In this document: in pieces, positions 1-8,961 of the stretch | Position numbering within the stretch: position 1 is the stretch's first letter | Layout of the letters: every line of letters begins with the position of its first letter | Source of the DNA: Microbacterium sp. TPD7012 | GTDB lineage: Bacteria > Actinomycetota > Actinomycetes > Actinomycetales > Microbacteriaceae | Direction: 5' to 3' | Length of the DNA stretch: 64,000 bases | Assembly (NCBI RefSeq): GCF_003075395.1 | Contig: NZ_QDFV01000002.1 | Location: forward strand, 248,001-312,000 | The notes under the pieces: generated by a model | What the model was told of the DNA's origin: nothing | Database searches by the model: none | The model's input: the letters and a program-made list of their open reading frames with translations, nothing else | Translations under genes and position numbers: made by a program

Positions 1-441
1 GAACGGTGCGCCGTAGACGCCGTTCTCGGTCTCGACCACGGCCTTCATGGTGTCCTGCATGTCGCCGACCCAGGGCTCGTCGGTGAGCGGGGCGAGGTTC
101 TGGTCCGGGTTCAGCGCCTGGAACAGCGAACCGGAGTTGTACCAGAACACGTCGGCCATCTCGCCCGTGGCGAGCTTGGTCTTCATGAGGTTGTCGCCCT
201 CGGTGCCGGCCGGCTGGGACTCCACCTTGACGGTGATGTCGGCGTTCTCCTCCTCGAAGGCCGCGATCATGGCCTCGGCGGATTCGACGTTCGTCCCCGC
301 GTTCGGGACGAGGAAGGTGATCTCGACGCTGCCGTCGGCGCTCTCGCCTCCTCCGCCCGTGCTGCAGGCGGCGAGCGGGACGGCGAGGGCTGCGACGCCT
401 GCTGCGGCGAGGAGAACCCTTCGACTACGGGTGTTGTCCAT
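1..441 (-). CDS. Sugar ABC transporter substrate-binding lipoprotein, partial (C-terminus outside window)
   Basis: Reading leftwards from the ATG at 441 the frame is open to base 1, so only the first 147 residues are present. The start is preceded by GGAGGTAAAGG. The N-terminus has arginines, a hydrophobic stretch and a lipobox ending in LAAC, followed by a Gly-rich linker, as in lipoproteins held on the outer face of the actinobacterial membrane. The mature part has the family 1 (CUT1) binding-protein pattern: a strand, a helix rich in Glu, and a TGEMADVFWYN segment. It is divergent from the GH78 rhamnosidase and shares a control region with it, so a rhamnose-containing ligand is a reasonable guess. 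Ligand is not shown by sequence. Confidence 0.85.
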   Translation of the reverse strand, partial: MDNTRSRRVLLAAAGVAALAVPLAACSTGGGGESADGSVEITFLVPNAGTNVESAEAMIAAFEEENADITVKVESQPAGTEGDNLMKTKLATGEMADVFWYNSGSLFQALNPDQNLAPLTDEPWVGDMQDTMKAVVETENGVYGAPF

Positions 442-508
442 CCTTTACCTCCATGTAAAAGCTGACTCTTGTGACGATCTCTGCACTGAGAGCGTTCGGC
501 GTCGAAGG

Positions 509-524
509 GTTGAAACCATTCAAC
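509..524. promoter_or_regulatory. LacI-type operator upstream of the first binding-protein gene
   Basis: GTTGAA-ACCA-TTCAAC, six-base perfect inverted arms, lies 68 bases upstream of the leftward binding-protein start. It resembles the other TGAAACG-type sites at 647, 7045, 9874 and 20594. Confidence 0.5.
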
Positions 525-632
525 GTCGGTACCGTACGACGATCCGGAGTGAGAGTCAACGATTGTCACCGAATCGTCAGAACCTGCGTCCGGCTCCGTA
601 CGGGCGCTGCGGCGTCGCTCGGCATCCGGACC

Positions 633-662
633 TTGACATCCGATCATGAATCGTTTCAGGAT
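633..662 (+). promoter_or_regulatory. Promoter with LacI-type operator for the first GH78 gene
   Basis: A perfect -35 TTGACA (633-638) is followed after 18 bases by a weak -10 CAGGAT (657-662). The spacer contains TGAATCGTTTCA (647-658), centred on CG as LacI-family operators are. Binding there would block RNA polymerase. Confidence 0.5.
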
Positions 663-730
663 CGACTCGTGTGCCGCGATGAAGCGCACGCGGGGAATGA
701 TGACCGTGACCTGACATGAAGGCGGGAAGA

Positions 731-3268
731 ATGACTCTGACAGTGGCGCGCGTCGACGTGGACGCGCCGTACCGCAGCGATGCGGTCGCCGTGGCCGCTC
801 CGGCGATCAGCTGGGCGACCGAGGCCTCCGCGCCGGGATGGACGCAGGATGCCGCGGAGCTCGAACTCACCGGCGACGGCGTGCAGACGCACGTCGTCAG
901 CGGACGGGAGTCGGTCCGCATCCGCTGGCCGTTCCGCCCGCTGCGTCCGCGCGAGGAGGTGCACCTGCGCGTGCGCGTGACCGGTGCCGACGGTGCGGTG
1001 TCGGAGTGGAGCACCCCGCGGCGCATCGTCGCGGGCTTCCTCGCCGACGGGGAGTGGCAGGCGAAGAGCATCGGCGTCGCGGCCCCCGCATCCTCGGCGG
1101 AGCCGGCCGAGCTGCGACGCGTGGTCGCGCTCGACGGTGACGTGCGTCGCGCCACGCTGTATGCGACGGCGGTCGGCGTCTATCAGGTGTCGATCAACGG
1201 CGTCGATGTCGACGACCAGCTGCTGAAGCCGGGATGGACGCCGTTCCAGGCCCGCACGGTGCACGAGACGACCGACGTCACCGGACTGCTCTCTGCGGGC
1301 GAGAACACCATCGCGGTGCGACTCGCGGGAGCGTGGGCGACGGAACGCTACGGCTTCCGCGACGAGGCGGCCACGGTCTACGGCGATCAGCCCCGTTTCG
1401 CCGCGCAGCTCGTCATCGAATACGCCGACGGGCGCACCGAGACGATCGTGACGGATGCCGACTGGCAGAGCGCCCCCGGCCCGATCACGGCCAGCGGCCT
1501 GTATGCCGGGGAGGAGCACGACGCCCGCCTCGCCGCGTCGGCGTGGGCGCCGGTCGCGGTGGTCGAGGACGTGCCGGTGCCGGGCGCCCGCGTCTCGCCG
1601 TTCGTCCGGCGGATCGAGGAGCTCCCGGTCGTCGAGGTCATCACGACCCCCTCCGGGAGGACGGTGGTGGATTTCGGGCAGAACCTCGTCGGGCGGCTGC
1701 GCATCCGGGTCGACGGCGAGGCGGGACAGGTGGTCACCCTGCGGCATGCGGAGGTGCTGGAGCACGGTGAGCTCGGCACGCGTCCGCTGCGCGCCGCCGC
1801 CGCCACCGACCGGTACACGCTGGCCGGAGGGGGCGTCGAGGTGTGGGAGCCCGAGTTCACCTTCCACGGATTCCGCTACGCCGAGATCGACGGCTGGCCG
1901 GGTGCCTTCGATCCGTCCGACGTCACGGCCGTCGTGATCCACAGCGACATGGAGCGCACCGGGTGGTTCGACACCTCGCATCCGCTCGTCCGACGGCTGC
2001 ACGAGAACGTCGTGTGGGGTCTTCGCGGCAACTTCCTGTCGGTGCCGACCGACTGCCCGCAGCGTGACGAGCGACTCGGGTGGACCGGCGACATCCAGGT
2101 GTTCACGCCCACCGCGAGCTTCCTCTACGACGTACGCGGATTCCTCGACTCCTGGCTGCGTGATCTCGCGATCGACCAGGTCGACGGCGTCGTGCCGTTC
2201 GTCGTCCCGAACGTGCTCGGGCCGGCGCAGCCGGCTGCGGCCTGGGGCGACGCCGCGACCGTCGTGCCCTGGGTCCTGCATGAGCGGTTCGACGACCTCG
2301 AGACGCTCGAACGGCAGTACGACAGCATGAAGGGCTGGACCGATGCCGTCGTCGGGCTGTCCGGCGAGCGGCGGCTGTGGGAGGGGATGTTCCAGTTCGG
2401 GGACTGGCTGGACCCGGATGCTCCGCCGGAGCGACCGGCAGACGCGAAGACGTCCGCCGACATCGTCGCGACCGCCTACGTGTTCCGCTCCGCCGACCTC
2501 ACCGCGCGGACGGCCGCGCTGCTCGGCAGAGACGACGACGCGGCGGAGTACGCGCGGATCGCGGAAGAGGTGCGGCTCGCCTTCCTCGGGGCGTACGTCT
2601 CGGCAGAGGGGCGGATGACATCCGATGCGCAGACCGCCTACTCCCTCGCCATCGTGTTCGACATCGTGGATCCCGGGCGGCGGCAGGCTCTGGGCGACCG
2701 GCTTGCGGAGCTCACCGCGCAGGGTGACCACCGGATCGGCACCGGGTTCGTCGGGACGCCCATCATCGCGGACGCCCTCACCCGCACGGGGCACATCGAT
2801 GTCGCGCAGCGGCTGCTCACGCAGACCGAGAACCCGTCCTGGCTGTACCCGGTGACGATGGGGGCGACGACGATCTGGGAGCGCTGGGACTCGATGCTGC
2901 CGGACGGCACGATCAACCCCGGCGAGATGACCTCGTTCAACCACTACGCGCTCGGGGCGATCGCGGACTGGCTGCACCGCACCCTCGCGGGACTCGCGCC
3001 CGCGGCGCCGGGATACGCGCGTCTCGCTATCGAGCCCCATCCGCTGGACGGGTTCGACTTCGCCGAGGCCGTGCACCTGACCCCGTACGGAGAGGCGCGC
3101 GTGCGATGGGAGCGTTCCGACGGCGGCGTCGTGATCGACGCGCAGGTTCCGGCGAACACCGAGGCGGATGTCGTGCTGCCGGATGGCCGACGGCACGTCG
3201 TCGGCTCCGGGAGTCACCGTTGGGTCTCGACCGCGGTGAGCGCGCGGCGAGCCGAGGACAAGGAGTAG
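731..3268 (+). CDS. GH78 alpha-L-rhamnosidase
   Basis: Predicted to release terminal alpha-L-rhamnose from plant glycans or glycosides. The product is 845 residues. The family order is visible: N-terminal beta-sandwich regions, then the (alpha/alpha)6 barrel. The barrel carries DCPQRDERLGWTGD (about residues 441-454), which holds the catalytic acid, and TTIWERW (about 711-718), which holds the proposed base. A C-terminal beta domain follows. No signal peptide is seen, so it probably acts inside the cell on imported oligosaccharides. ATG 731 is preferred because GGCGGGAAGA lies before it; an in-frame ATG at 716 has no ribosome site. It is divergent from a sugar-binding protein and is followed by a LacI gene. 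Confidence 0.93.
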   Translation: MTLTVARVDVDAPYRSDAVAVAAPAISWATEASAPGWTQDAAELELTGDGVQTHVVSGRESVRIRWPFRPLRPREEVHLRVRVTGADGAVSEWSTPRRIVAGFLADGEWQAKSIGVAAPASSAEPAELRRVVALDGDVRRATLYATAVGVYQVSINGVDVDDQLLKPGWTPFQARTVHETTDVTGLLSAGENTIAVRLAGAWATERYGFRDEAATVYGDQPRFAAQLVIEYADGRTETIVTDADWQSAPGPITASGLYAGEEHDARLAASAWAPVAVVEDVPVPGARVSPFVRRIEELPVVEVITTPSGRTVVDFGQNLVGRLRIRVDGEAGQVVTLRHAEVLEHGELGTRPLRAAAATDRYTLAGGGVEVWEPEFTFHGFRYAEIDGWPGAFDPSDVTAVVIHSDMERTGWFDTSHPLVRRLHENVVWGLRGNFLSVPTDCPQRDERLGWTGDIQVFTPTASFLYDVRGFLDSWLRDLAIDQVDGVVPFVVPNVLGPAQPAAAWGDAATVVPWVLHERFDDLETLERQYDSMKGWTDAVVGLSGERRLWEGMFQFGDWLDPDAPPERPADAKTSADIVATAYVFRSADLTARTAALLGRDDDAAEYARIAEEVRLAFLGAYVSAEGRMTSDAQTAYSLAIVFDIVDPGRRQALGDRLAELTAQGDHRIGTGFVGTPIIADALTRTGHIDVAQRLLTQTENPSWLYPVTMGATTIWERWDSMLPDGTINPGEMTSFNHYALGAIADWLHRTLAGLAPAAPGYARLAIEPHPLDGFDFAEAVHLTPYGEARVRWERSDGGVVIDAQVPANTEADVVLPDGRRHVVGSGSHRWVSTAVSARRAEDKE

Positions 3269-3325
3269 GCGGGGCTGCGGCGTGCCGTACACTCGCGGAC
3301 AGTGCACGACAGGAAGGGGCACCCG

Positions 3326-4333
3326 TTGGCAGTGAGCGTGCGCGAGGTGGCCGCGACCGCCGGCGTCTCCGTCGGCACCGTCTCCAACGTCCTGAACCGG
3401 CCGGACAAGGTCGCCGAGGGCACCGTACAGCGCGTGCGCGACGCGATCGAGAAGCTCGGCTTCGTGCGCAACGACGCTGCGCGTCAGCTGCGCGCCGGTC
3501 GCAGCCGGAGCATCGGGCTCATCGTGCTCGACGCGGGCAACCCGTTCTTCGCCGACGTCGCCCGCGGCGCCGAGGCTCGCGCGGACGAGGACCACCTCTC
3601 GGTCCTGCTCGGCAACAGCGACGAGGATGCCGCGCGGGAGAACGGCTACCTCGATCTCTTCCGCGAGCAGCGGGTGAACGGGGTGCTGATCACGCCGTCC
3701 TCCGACGATGTCGCCGGGATCCGGAGGCTCGCCGATGCCGGCACCCCGGTGGTCCTGGTCGACCACGAGATCCCCGGGAGCGGGTTCTGCTCCGTCTCCG
3801 TCGACGACGTCGAGGGCGGGTACCTGGCCACGAGGCATCTGCTCGAGATCGGCCGCCGACGCATCGCCTTCCTCGCCGGCCCCGGTTCGCTCACCCAGGT
3901 CGCCAACCGTCTCGCGGGCGCGCGACGCGCGGTCGCCGAGGTGCCCGAGGCCGAGCTCGAGGTGATCGAGGTTCCGGCGCTGACCGTCCTGCACGGACGG
4001 GAGGCCGGCGAGTCGATCGTCGCGAGGGCCGGGGCCCACTGTCCCGACGCGGTGTTCGCGGCGAACGACCTCCTCGCGGTGGGACTGCTGCAGGCGCTCA
4101 CGATCCTCGGGAGCGTGCGCGTGCCCGAGGAGATCGCGCTGATCGGCTACGACGACATCGACTTCGCGTCGGCCACGGTCGTGCCGCTGACCTCGATCCG
4201 GCAGCCGGCGCGGCTCATCGGACAGACGGCGGTCGATCTCCTGCTGCGGTCGATCGACGATCCCGATGGCGAGTACGAGCGGAACGTGCGATTCCGCCCC
4301 GAGCTCGTCGTGCGCGCCTCGACCGCCGGCTGA
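3326..4333 (+). CDS. LacI-family transcriptional regulator
   Basis: A 335-residue repressor. The N-terminal helix-turn-helix reads VREVAATAGVSVGTVSNVLN (about residues 4-23) and is followed by the hinge and a periplasmic-binding-protein-like sensor domain ending in the usual ALIGYDDIDFA and LTSIRQP segments. The start is taken as TTG 3326 because AGGAAGGGG lies just upstream and the helix-turn-helix begins at once; GTG 3302 would add eight residues without a good ribosome site. It sits between two GH78 genes. The recurrent TGAAACGNTTCA-like sites in the first 21 kb are its most likely targets, which is inference from proximity and from the CG-centred symmetry. Confidence 0.9.
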   Translation: MAVSVREVAATAGVSVGTVSNVLNRPDKVAEGTVQRVRDAIEKLGFVRNDAARQLRAGRSRSIGLIVLDAGNPFFADVARGAEARADEDHLSVLLGNSDEDAARENGYLDLFREQRVNGVLITPSSDDVAGIRRLADAGTPVVLVDHEIPGSGFCSVSVDDVEGGYLATRHLLEIGRRRIAFLAGPGSLTQVANRLAGARRAVAEVPEAELEVIEVPALTVLHGREAGESIVARAGAHCPDAVFAANDLLAVGLLQALTILGSVRVPEEIALIGYDDIDFASATVVPLTSIRQPARLIGQTAVDLLLRSIDDPDGEYERNVRFRPELVVRASTAG

Positions 4334-4366
4334 CCCGCCGTCCGATGGACGACGGTCTCGCCGTCA

Positions 4367-7003
4367 TCAGCTCCGCGAGTCGTCGCCGGATGCCGACAGG
4401 GTGCGAGCGCTCCAGGCGCCTTCGATGCGGTGGCTGCCGCTGCCCACCTCGTGGCGCTCGCCACCGGGGAGCTCCACGGTCGCGGTCGTGCCCGTCGGCA
4501 CGGTGACATCGACCCGCAGTGATCCGCCGTCGACGCGCCAGGCGATCTCGGCCCGTCCGTAGGGCGTCTCGTGCGCGGCGCGCGCGTGCGTGAACCCGCC
4601 GCCCGGCGTCGGGGCGAAGCGGATCGACCGGTAGCCCGGGGCTGCGGGCGCGAGCCCGGCGACGGTCCGATGCAGCCAGTCGGCCACCGCGCCCAGGGCG
4701 TAGTGGTTGAACGACGTCATCGTGCCGGGGTTCACGGTGCCGTCGGGGCGGAGGCTGTCCCAGCGCTCCCAGATCGTCGTCCCGCCCTGCAGAACCGCAT
4801 AGAGCCACGACGGCGCCTCGGTCTCCAGGAGCAGGTCGTATGCGGCATCCGCGTGGCCGGTGACGGTGAGGGCGTCGGAGACGAGGGGTGTGCCGACGAA
4901 GCCGGTGGCGATGCGGTGCCCCGCCTCCTCCACGAGCTCGGCCAGACGGGCCCCCGCCGTCGCGAGATGCTCATCCGACACCAGCTCGAAGGCGATCGCG
5001 AGCGAGTAGGCGGTCTGCGCATCGCTGGTCATCCGGCCGTCCTCGCGCACGTAGGTCGCCGTGAACGCCGCGCGCACCTCGGCTGCGAGCTCCGCGTATC
5101 GCGCCCGGTCGTCGTCGTGACCCAGCACCTCGGCCATGCGGGCGACGCGGTCCGCGGAGCGGGCGAAGTACGCCGTCGCGACCAGGTAGCGGTCGGTCGT
5201 CGCATCCGCCGGGTCCTCGGGCGGGGCCGCGGGGTCGAGCCAGTCGCCCAGCTGGAAGCCCTCGTCCCAGAGCCGATCCTCGCCGGCGAGCCGTTCGAGC
5301 AGATCGACCCACTTCTTCGCACTCTCGTACTGGTCGCGGAGGATGCGGGTGTCCCCGAATCGCTCGTAGAGGGTCCACGGCGTGAAGGTCGCGACGTCGC
5401 CCCACGCCGCGCCGGGGCGGATCGGCGTCCACTGCTTGTCGGCGGGGATCACCGGGACGTACCAGGGAACCGTGCCGTCGGGCAGCTGCTCGATCGCGAC
5501 ATCCTTCAGCCAGCTCGAGAGCATCCCCGAGACGTCGTACAGGAAGGATGCCGTCGGAGCGAACACCTGCAGGTCGCCGGTCCAGCCGATCCGCTCGTCG
5601 CGCTGCGGGCAGTCCGTGGGGATGTCGAGGAAGTTGCCCCGCATGCTCCAGACGACGTTCTCGTGCAGCCGGTCGACCTGGGCGTTCGACGACTCGAACC
5701 ACCCCGTGCGCTCCATGTCGGTGTGGTAGACCCGGGCGACGATGTCTCCTGCCGCGACCGCAGCATCGAGTGCGTCCGCGTCTCCGGGCCACTCGATCTC
5801 CGCGTACCGGAAGCCGTGGAATGTGAATCGCGGCTCCCACTCCTCGACGCCGTCTCCGGCGAGGACGTACTCGTCCGTCGACTTCGCGTCGCGGAGCGGG
5901 CGCGTGTAGATCTCGCCCTGCTGCAGCACCTCGGCGGTGCGGAAGCGCACGACGTCGCCCGCCTGCCCGGTGACGCGGAAGCGCGGACGCCCGACGAGGT
6001 TCTGACCGAAGTCGAGCACGCGCCGGCCGCTGGGCGTCGTGAGCAGCTCGACCGGGGCCACCTCCTGCGTGCAGCGGACGGGCGGGCCTTCCGGGGCGGT
6101 GAGGGTCGCGGGGTCGCGATGTGCCGCGACGACCCGGGACCAGCCGGCGGCGTCGAAGCCCGGCCGCGACCAGCCCGCGATCTCGGCGGCGACGCGCGCG
6201 TCGTAGGTCTCGCCGTCGTAGTTCCCGGTGTGCAGGATCGGGCTCGGCGCCGCACGCCAGTCGCCGTCTGTCACGATCGTCTCGGTCGAGCCGTCGGCGT
6301 AGCGCAGCTCCAGCTGCGCCAGCAGCGAGAGGTCGGTGCCGAAGACGTTGCGGAAGCCTCCGCGCCAGCCCATGCGTCCGCGGTACCAGCCGTCGCCGAG
6401 CCAGGCCCCGATGGCGTTGGGACCCTCGTCGATCGCGTCGGTCACGTCGTAGGTGTAGTAGCGGAGCTTCTGCCGGTACGGCGTCCAGCCGGGGGACATC
6501 GCATCGTCGCCGACACGGTTGCCGTTGATCTCGACCTCGTAGACGCCGTGCGCGGTGACGTACAGGCGGGCCGACACGAGTCCTCCTCGCGCGGCGAAGT
6601 CCCGCCGCAGCACGGACGGGCGGCGCTCGTCGCTGAGCGGGTTCTCGTTCCAGTTCGCGCCGACGGCCAGCGCCGACCAGTCCCCGGGCTCGAGCAGCCC
6701 AGCCTCGACCGCCGCGGGTTCGCTCCAGTCCGAGACCGAGCCGTCGTCGCCCGAGACGCGGACGCGCACCACCGCGCGTTCCCGCGAGGCGAGCGGATGC
6801 CACGGCCACGCGCGCAGGACCGAGTCTTCGTCGGTGGCGGAGGCGGTGGACACCTCGTCGCCGCGTGTCACCTCGAGTTCGTATGACGCCTGCCTCCATC
6901 CCGCCGACGCCTGCGTCTTCCAGGAGATGCGGGGAGCGGATTCGCCGATGCCGAGGGCGTGGCGGTGGTGCTCGAACGTGGGCGCAGCGACGACGATGCT
7001 CAT
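4367..7003 (-). CDS. GH78 alpha-L-rhamnosidase, second copy
   Basis: 878 residues, a diverged paralogue of the GH78 at 731-3268, with which it shares the domain order. It has RISWKTQAS near the N-terminus, DCPQRDERIGWTGDLQVF with the catalytic acid, and GTTIWERWDS near the end of the barrel. There is no export signal. The ATG at 7003 follows GGAGACTC. It converges with the LacI gene and is divergent from the SDR at 7097, with a LacI-type operator between. Two paralogues probably split the work between different rhamnosyl linkages. Confidence 0.93.
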   Translation of the reverse strand: MSIVVAAPTFEHHRHALGIGESAPRISWKTQASAGWRQASYELEVTRGDEVSTASATDEDSVLRAWPWHPLASRERAVVRVRVSGDDGSVSDWSEPAAVEAGLLEPGDWSALAVGANWNENPLSDERRPSVLRRDFAARGGLVSARLYVTAHGVYEVEINGNRVGDDAMSPGWTPYRQKLRYYTYDVTDAIDEGPNAIGAWLGDGWYRGRMGWRGGFRNVFGTDLSLLAQLELRYADGSTETIVTDGDWRAAPSPILHTGNYDGETYDARVAAEIAGWSRPGFDAAGWSRVVAAHRDPATLTAPEGPPVRCTQEVAPVELLTTPSGRRVLDFGQNLVGRPRFRVTGQAGDVVRFRTAEVLQQGEIYTRPLRDAKSTDEYVLAGDGVEEWEPRFTFHGFRYAEIEWPGDADALDAAVAAGDIVARVYHTDMERTGWFESSNAQVDRLHENVVWSMRGNFLDIPTDCPQRDERIGWTGDLQVFAPTASFLYDVSGMLSSWLKDVAIEQLPDGTVPWYVPVIPADKQWTPIRPGAAWGDVATFTPWTLYERFGDTRILRDQYESAKKWVDLLERLAGEDRLWDEGFQLGDWLDPAAPPEDPADATTDRYLVATAYFARSADRVARMAEVLGHDDDRARYAELAAEVRAAFTATYVREDGRMTSDAQTAYSLAIAFELVSDEHLATAGARLAELVEEAGHRIATGFVGTPLVSDALTVTGHADAAYDLLLETEAPSWLYAVLQGGTTIWERWDSLRPDGTVNPGTMTSFNHYALGAVADWLHRTVAGLAPAAPGYRSIRFAPTPGGGFTHARAAHETPYGRAEIAWRVDGGSLRVDVTVPTGTTATVELPGGERHEVGSGSHRIEGAWSARTLSASGDDSRS

Positions 7004-7044
7004 GAGTCTCCAGATCGGGGTGTGTCTCGATCATCGCGGATGGA

Positions 7045-7058
7045 TTGACACGTTTCAA
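7045..7058. promoter_or_regulatory. LacI-type operator between GH78 and SDR genes
   Basis: TTGACACGTTTCAA is an imperfect palindrome centred on CG. On the minus strand TTGAAA can serve as -35 for the GH78 gene (17 bases to GATGAT). On the plus strand TTGACA can serve as -35 for the SDR. One site could therefore control both genes. Confidence 0.5.
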
Positions 7059-7096
7059 GTGCGGGCGGGAGGATAGGGGGGAACGAAAGGATCCCC

Positions 7097-7960
7097 ATGC
7101 GCGTCGTCGTCACCGGCAGTTCGGGAAAGCTCGGGCGTGCCACCGTGGAGCGGCTGCGCGCCGACGGCCACGAGGTCGTGGGATTCGACATCGTCGGGGA
7201 GCCGGGATTCGGCTTCGTCCGGGTGGATCTGCAGGACTACGGGCAGGTGCTCGACGCGCTGCTCGGCGTCACGGCCCGCCACGACGGCCTCGAGGCCCTC
7301 GTGCATCTCGCCGCGCTGCCCGTGAACGGACTCGTCCCTGATGCCGCCACGTTCACGAACAACATGAACGCCACGTTCCATGTGCTCCACGGCGCCCTCC
7401 GCGCCGGCATCCGCACCATCGTGCAGGCGTCGAGCATCACGGCGATGGGCTTCCCCGACTTCGCGAATCTGACGACGCTTCCGGTGGACGAGGGGTACGT
7501 CGAGGCGAACAACACGTACGCGCTGGGCAAGGTCGCCGAGGAGGCGATCGCCGCACAGCTCGTGCACTGGGCCGAGGGGACGAGCATCACCGCGCTGCGG
7601 TTCACCAACGTCGTCGCGGAAGGGGAGTACGCGACCTTCGAGCGGGCCGGTGCCGCCGACTACCGCCGCGACCTGCTCGGCACCTACGTCGACGCGCGCG
7701 ATGCGGCCACCGCCGTCGCCCTCGCGCTCGAGCACGCGTCCCCCGGCTTCGAGGTCTACAACGTCGCGGCGTCCGACTCCGGGGTGTCGATGCCGACCGC
7801 CGAGTACGCGGCGCGCAACTACCCGGGGGTCCCGCTGCGGGAAGGGCTCGGCGAGTTCGAGACCCTGATGTCGATCGACAAGGCGCGCGACCGGCTCGGA
7901 TTCGAGCCCGCCCACCTGTGGCGCGAGGAGTATGCGGCGGCACAGCACTCGGCCCCCTAG
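7097..7960 (+). CDS. NAD(P)-dependent extended SDR (epimerase/dehydratase family)
   Basis: A 287-residue Rossmann protein. The nucleotide-binding GSSGKLG glycine motif lies at about residues 7-13, an acidic residue at the end of strand 2 (GFDIVG) favours NAD, and the active-site pair is Tyr-x3-Lys in NTYALGKVAEE, preceded by SSIT. Uronate dehydrogenases and nucleotide-sugar epimerases both belong to this family. The setting beside rhamnosidases, a lactonase and an aldose reductase suggests oxidation of a free sugar to a lactone, but the substrate cannot be read from sequence. The ribosome site AAAGGA precedes the ATG. Confidence 0.75.
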   Translation: MRVVVTGSSGKLGRATVERLRADGHEVVGFDIVGEPGFGFVRVDLQDYGQVLDALLGVTARHDGLEALVHLAALPVNGLVPDAATFTNNMNATFHVLHGALRAGIRTIVQASSITAMGFPDFANLTTLPVDEGYVEANNTYALGKVAEEAIAAQLVHWAEGTSITALRFTNVVAEGEYATFERAGAADYRRDLLGTYVDARDAATAVALALEHASPGFEVYNVAASDSGVSMPTAEYAARNYPGVPLREGLGEFETLMSIDKARDRLGFEPAHLWREEYAAAQHSAP

Positions 7961-7977
7961 GCGGCTCCCGGAGCCGC
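7961..7977 (+). terminator. Hairpin after the SDR gene
   Basis: GCGGCTCC-C-GGAGCCGC starts right after the SDR stop codon, between two converging genes. There is no T-run, so intrinsic termination is only probable. Confidence 0.45.
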
Positions 7978-7998
7978 GCCTTCGCCTATCGAGGCCCG

Positions 7999-8958
7999 TC
8001 ATGGGCTCGGGGCGACGTGCGACCAGGCTCCGGCCAGAGTCCGCAGCGTGCCGAGGCCGGGTGCCAGTCTCTCGGCGAGGTTCGTCGGTGCCGCCGGCGC
8101 CCCGACCTTCACCCCCACCTGTCGGAGGCTCGCCGGCTTCGCGACGGCCACGGCATCGGCGAGAGCCGCCGCGGTGAGGAGCGACTCCGGGTCGACGTCG
8201 GCGACGGCCAGATGAACGTCCTCCCACGGAAGGCTGCGCGAAGTGGCCTGGTCCGACACGCCGGACACGGTGAAGCCCCAGAGCGTCCCCGCCGCACGCA
8301 GCCGCTCGAGGTGCTCGACGGCACCGCGCGGCATGCGCGTCTCGATGACCGAGCGGCCCCAGTTGACGGCCTGGCCGATGGCGGCGCCGCTGCGCTCGGT
8401 GGCCGTGCGCACGGCGTCGATCTCGTCGTCCAGCGACAGCCACCCCTTGGCCGGAGGGTGGGTCGACGTCGACGCATCCGAGTGCTCGACCAGAAGCCGC
8501 ACGTCGGCCCAGTCCCAGCCGGCGATCTCGGTGAGCGACGCGGCGAGGTGCGTGCCGCCCGCTGCTCCGGTGGCGGCCAGGGGAGCGGACTGCAGCTCGA
8601 CCGCGGTCACGGCGAGCGGACCGAGCGCCGCACGCAGCGCGAAGACCTCGTCGTGCAGCCGTGCCACGTCGTCGACGGCGCGACGGCGACCGCCCGCGTC
8701 GGCGGAGGCGAGTCCATAGGAGCGGTCCTCGGCGACGATCGCGAGCGTGTGCGGCATCGCGGTGACGATGTTCCGCCATCCGGGATCGAGCAGGGAGCGG
8801 AGTCGCTCGACGCCGCGCGGATGCAGGCCGTGCAGGAATCCGAGTTCGAGCCCGCCGATGAGCGGTTCCGCGCGGAGGAGGCGGTACCACTCGCCTTCCT
8901 CCTGCGCGGAAGCGGCGAGCTCGGCCGGAGCGGCGTTGTAGGCGGCGTAGGTGAACAT
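7999..8958 (-). CDS. DUF4862 family protein (probable TIM-barrel)
   Basis: 319 residues, no signal peptide. The repeated strand-helix pattern and the acidic/His segments LELGFLHGLHP, VELQSAP, LLVEHSDA and GQAVNWGRS resemble xylose-isomerase-like TIM barrels and match what I recall of DUF4862, a family of unknown function in carbohydrate loci. It starts three bases after the stop of the SMP-30 gene, so the two are cotranscribed and probably translationally coupled. A role in isomerising or decarboxylating a sugar acid is possible, by fold analogy only. Confidence 0.6.
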   Translation of the reverse strand: MFTYAAYNAAPAELAASAQEEGEWYRLLRAEPLIGGLELGFLHGLHPRGVERLRSLLDPGWRNIVTAMPHTLAIVAEDRSYGLASADAGGRRRAVDDVARLHDEVFALRAALGPLAVTAVELQSAPLAATGAAGGTHLAASLTEIAGWDWADVRLLVEHSDASTSTHPPAKGWLSLDDEIDAVRTATERSGAAIGQAVNWGRSVIETRMPRGAVEHLERLRAAGTLWGFTVSGVSDQATSRSLPWEDVHLAVADVDPESLLTAAALADAVAVAKPASLRQVGVKVGAPAAPTNLAERLAPGLGTLRTLAGAWSHVAPSP

Positions 8959-8961
8959 CGC

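Noticed and set aside
656..4039. Long open frame of 1127 codons antisense to the first GH78 and LacI genes
   Set aside because: High-GC antisense shadow. Composition is rich in Arg, Gly and Pro, no domain is recognisable, and the sense strand carries intact enzymes.
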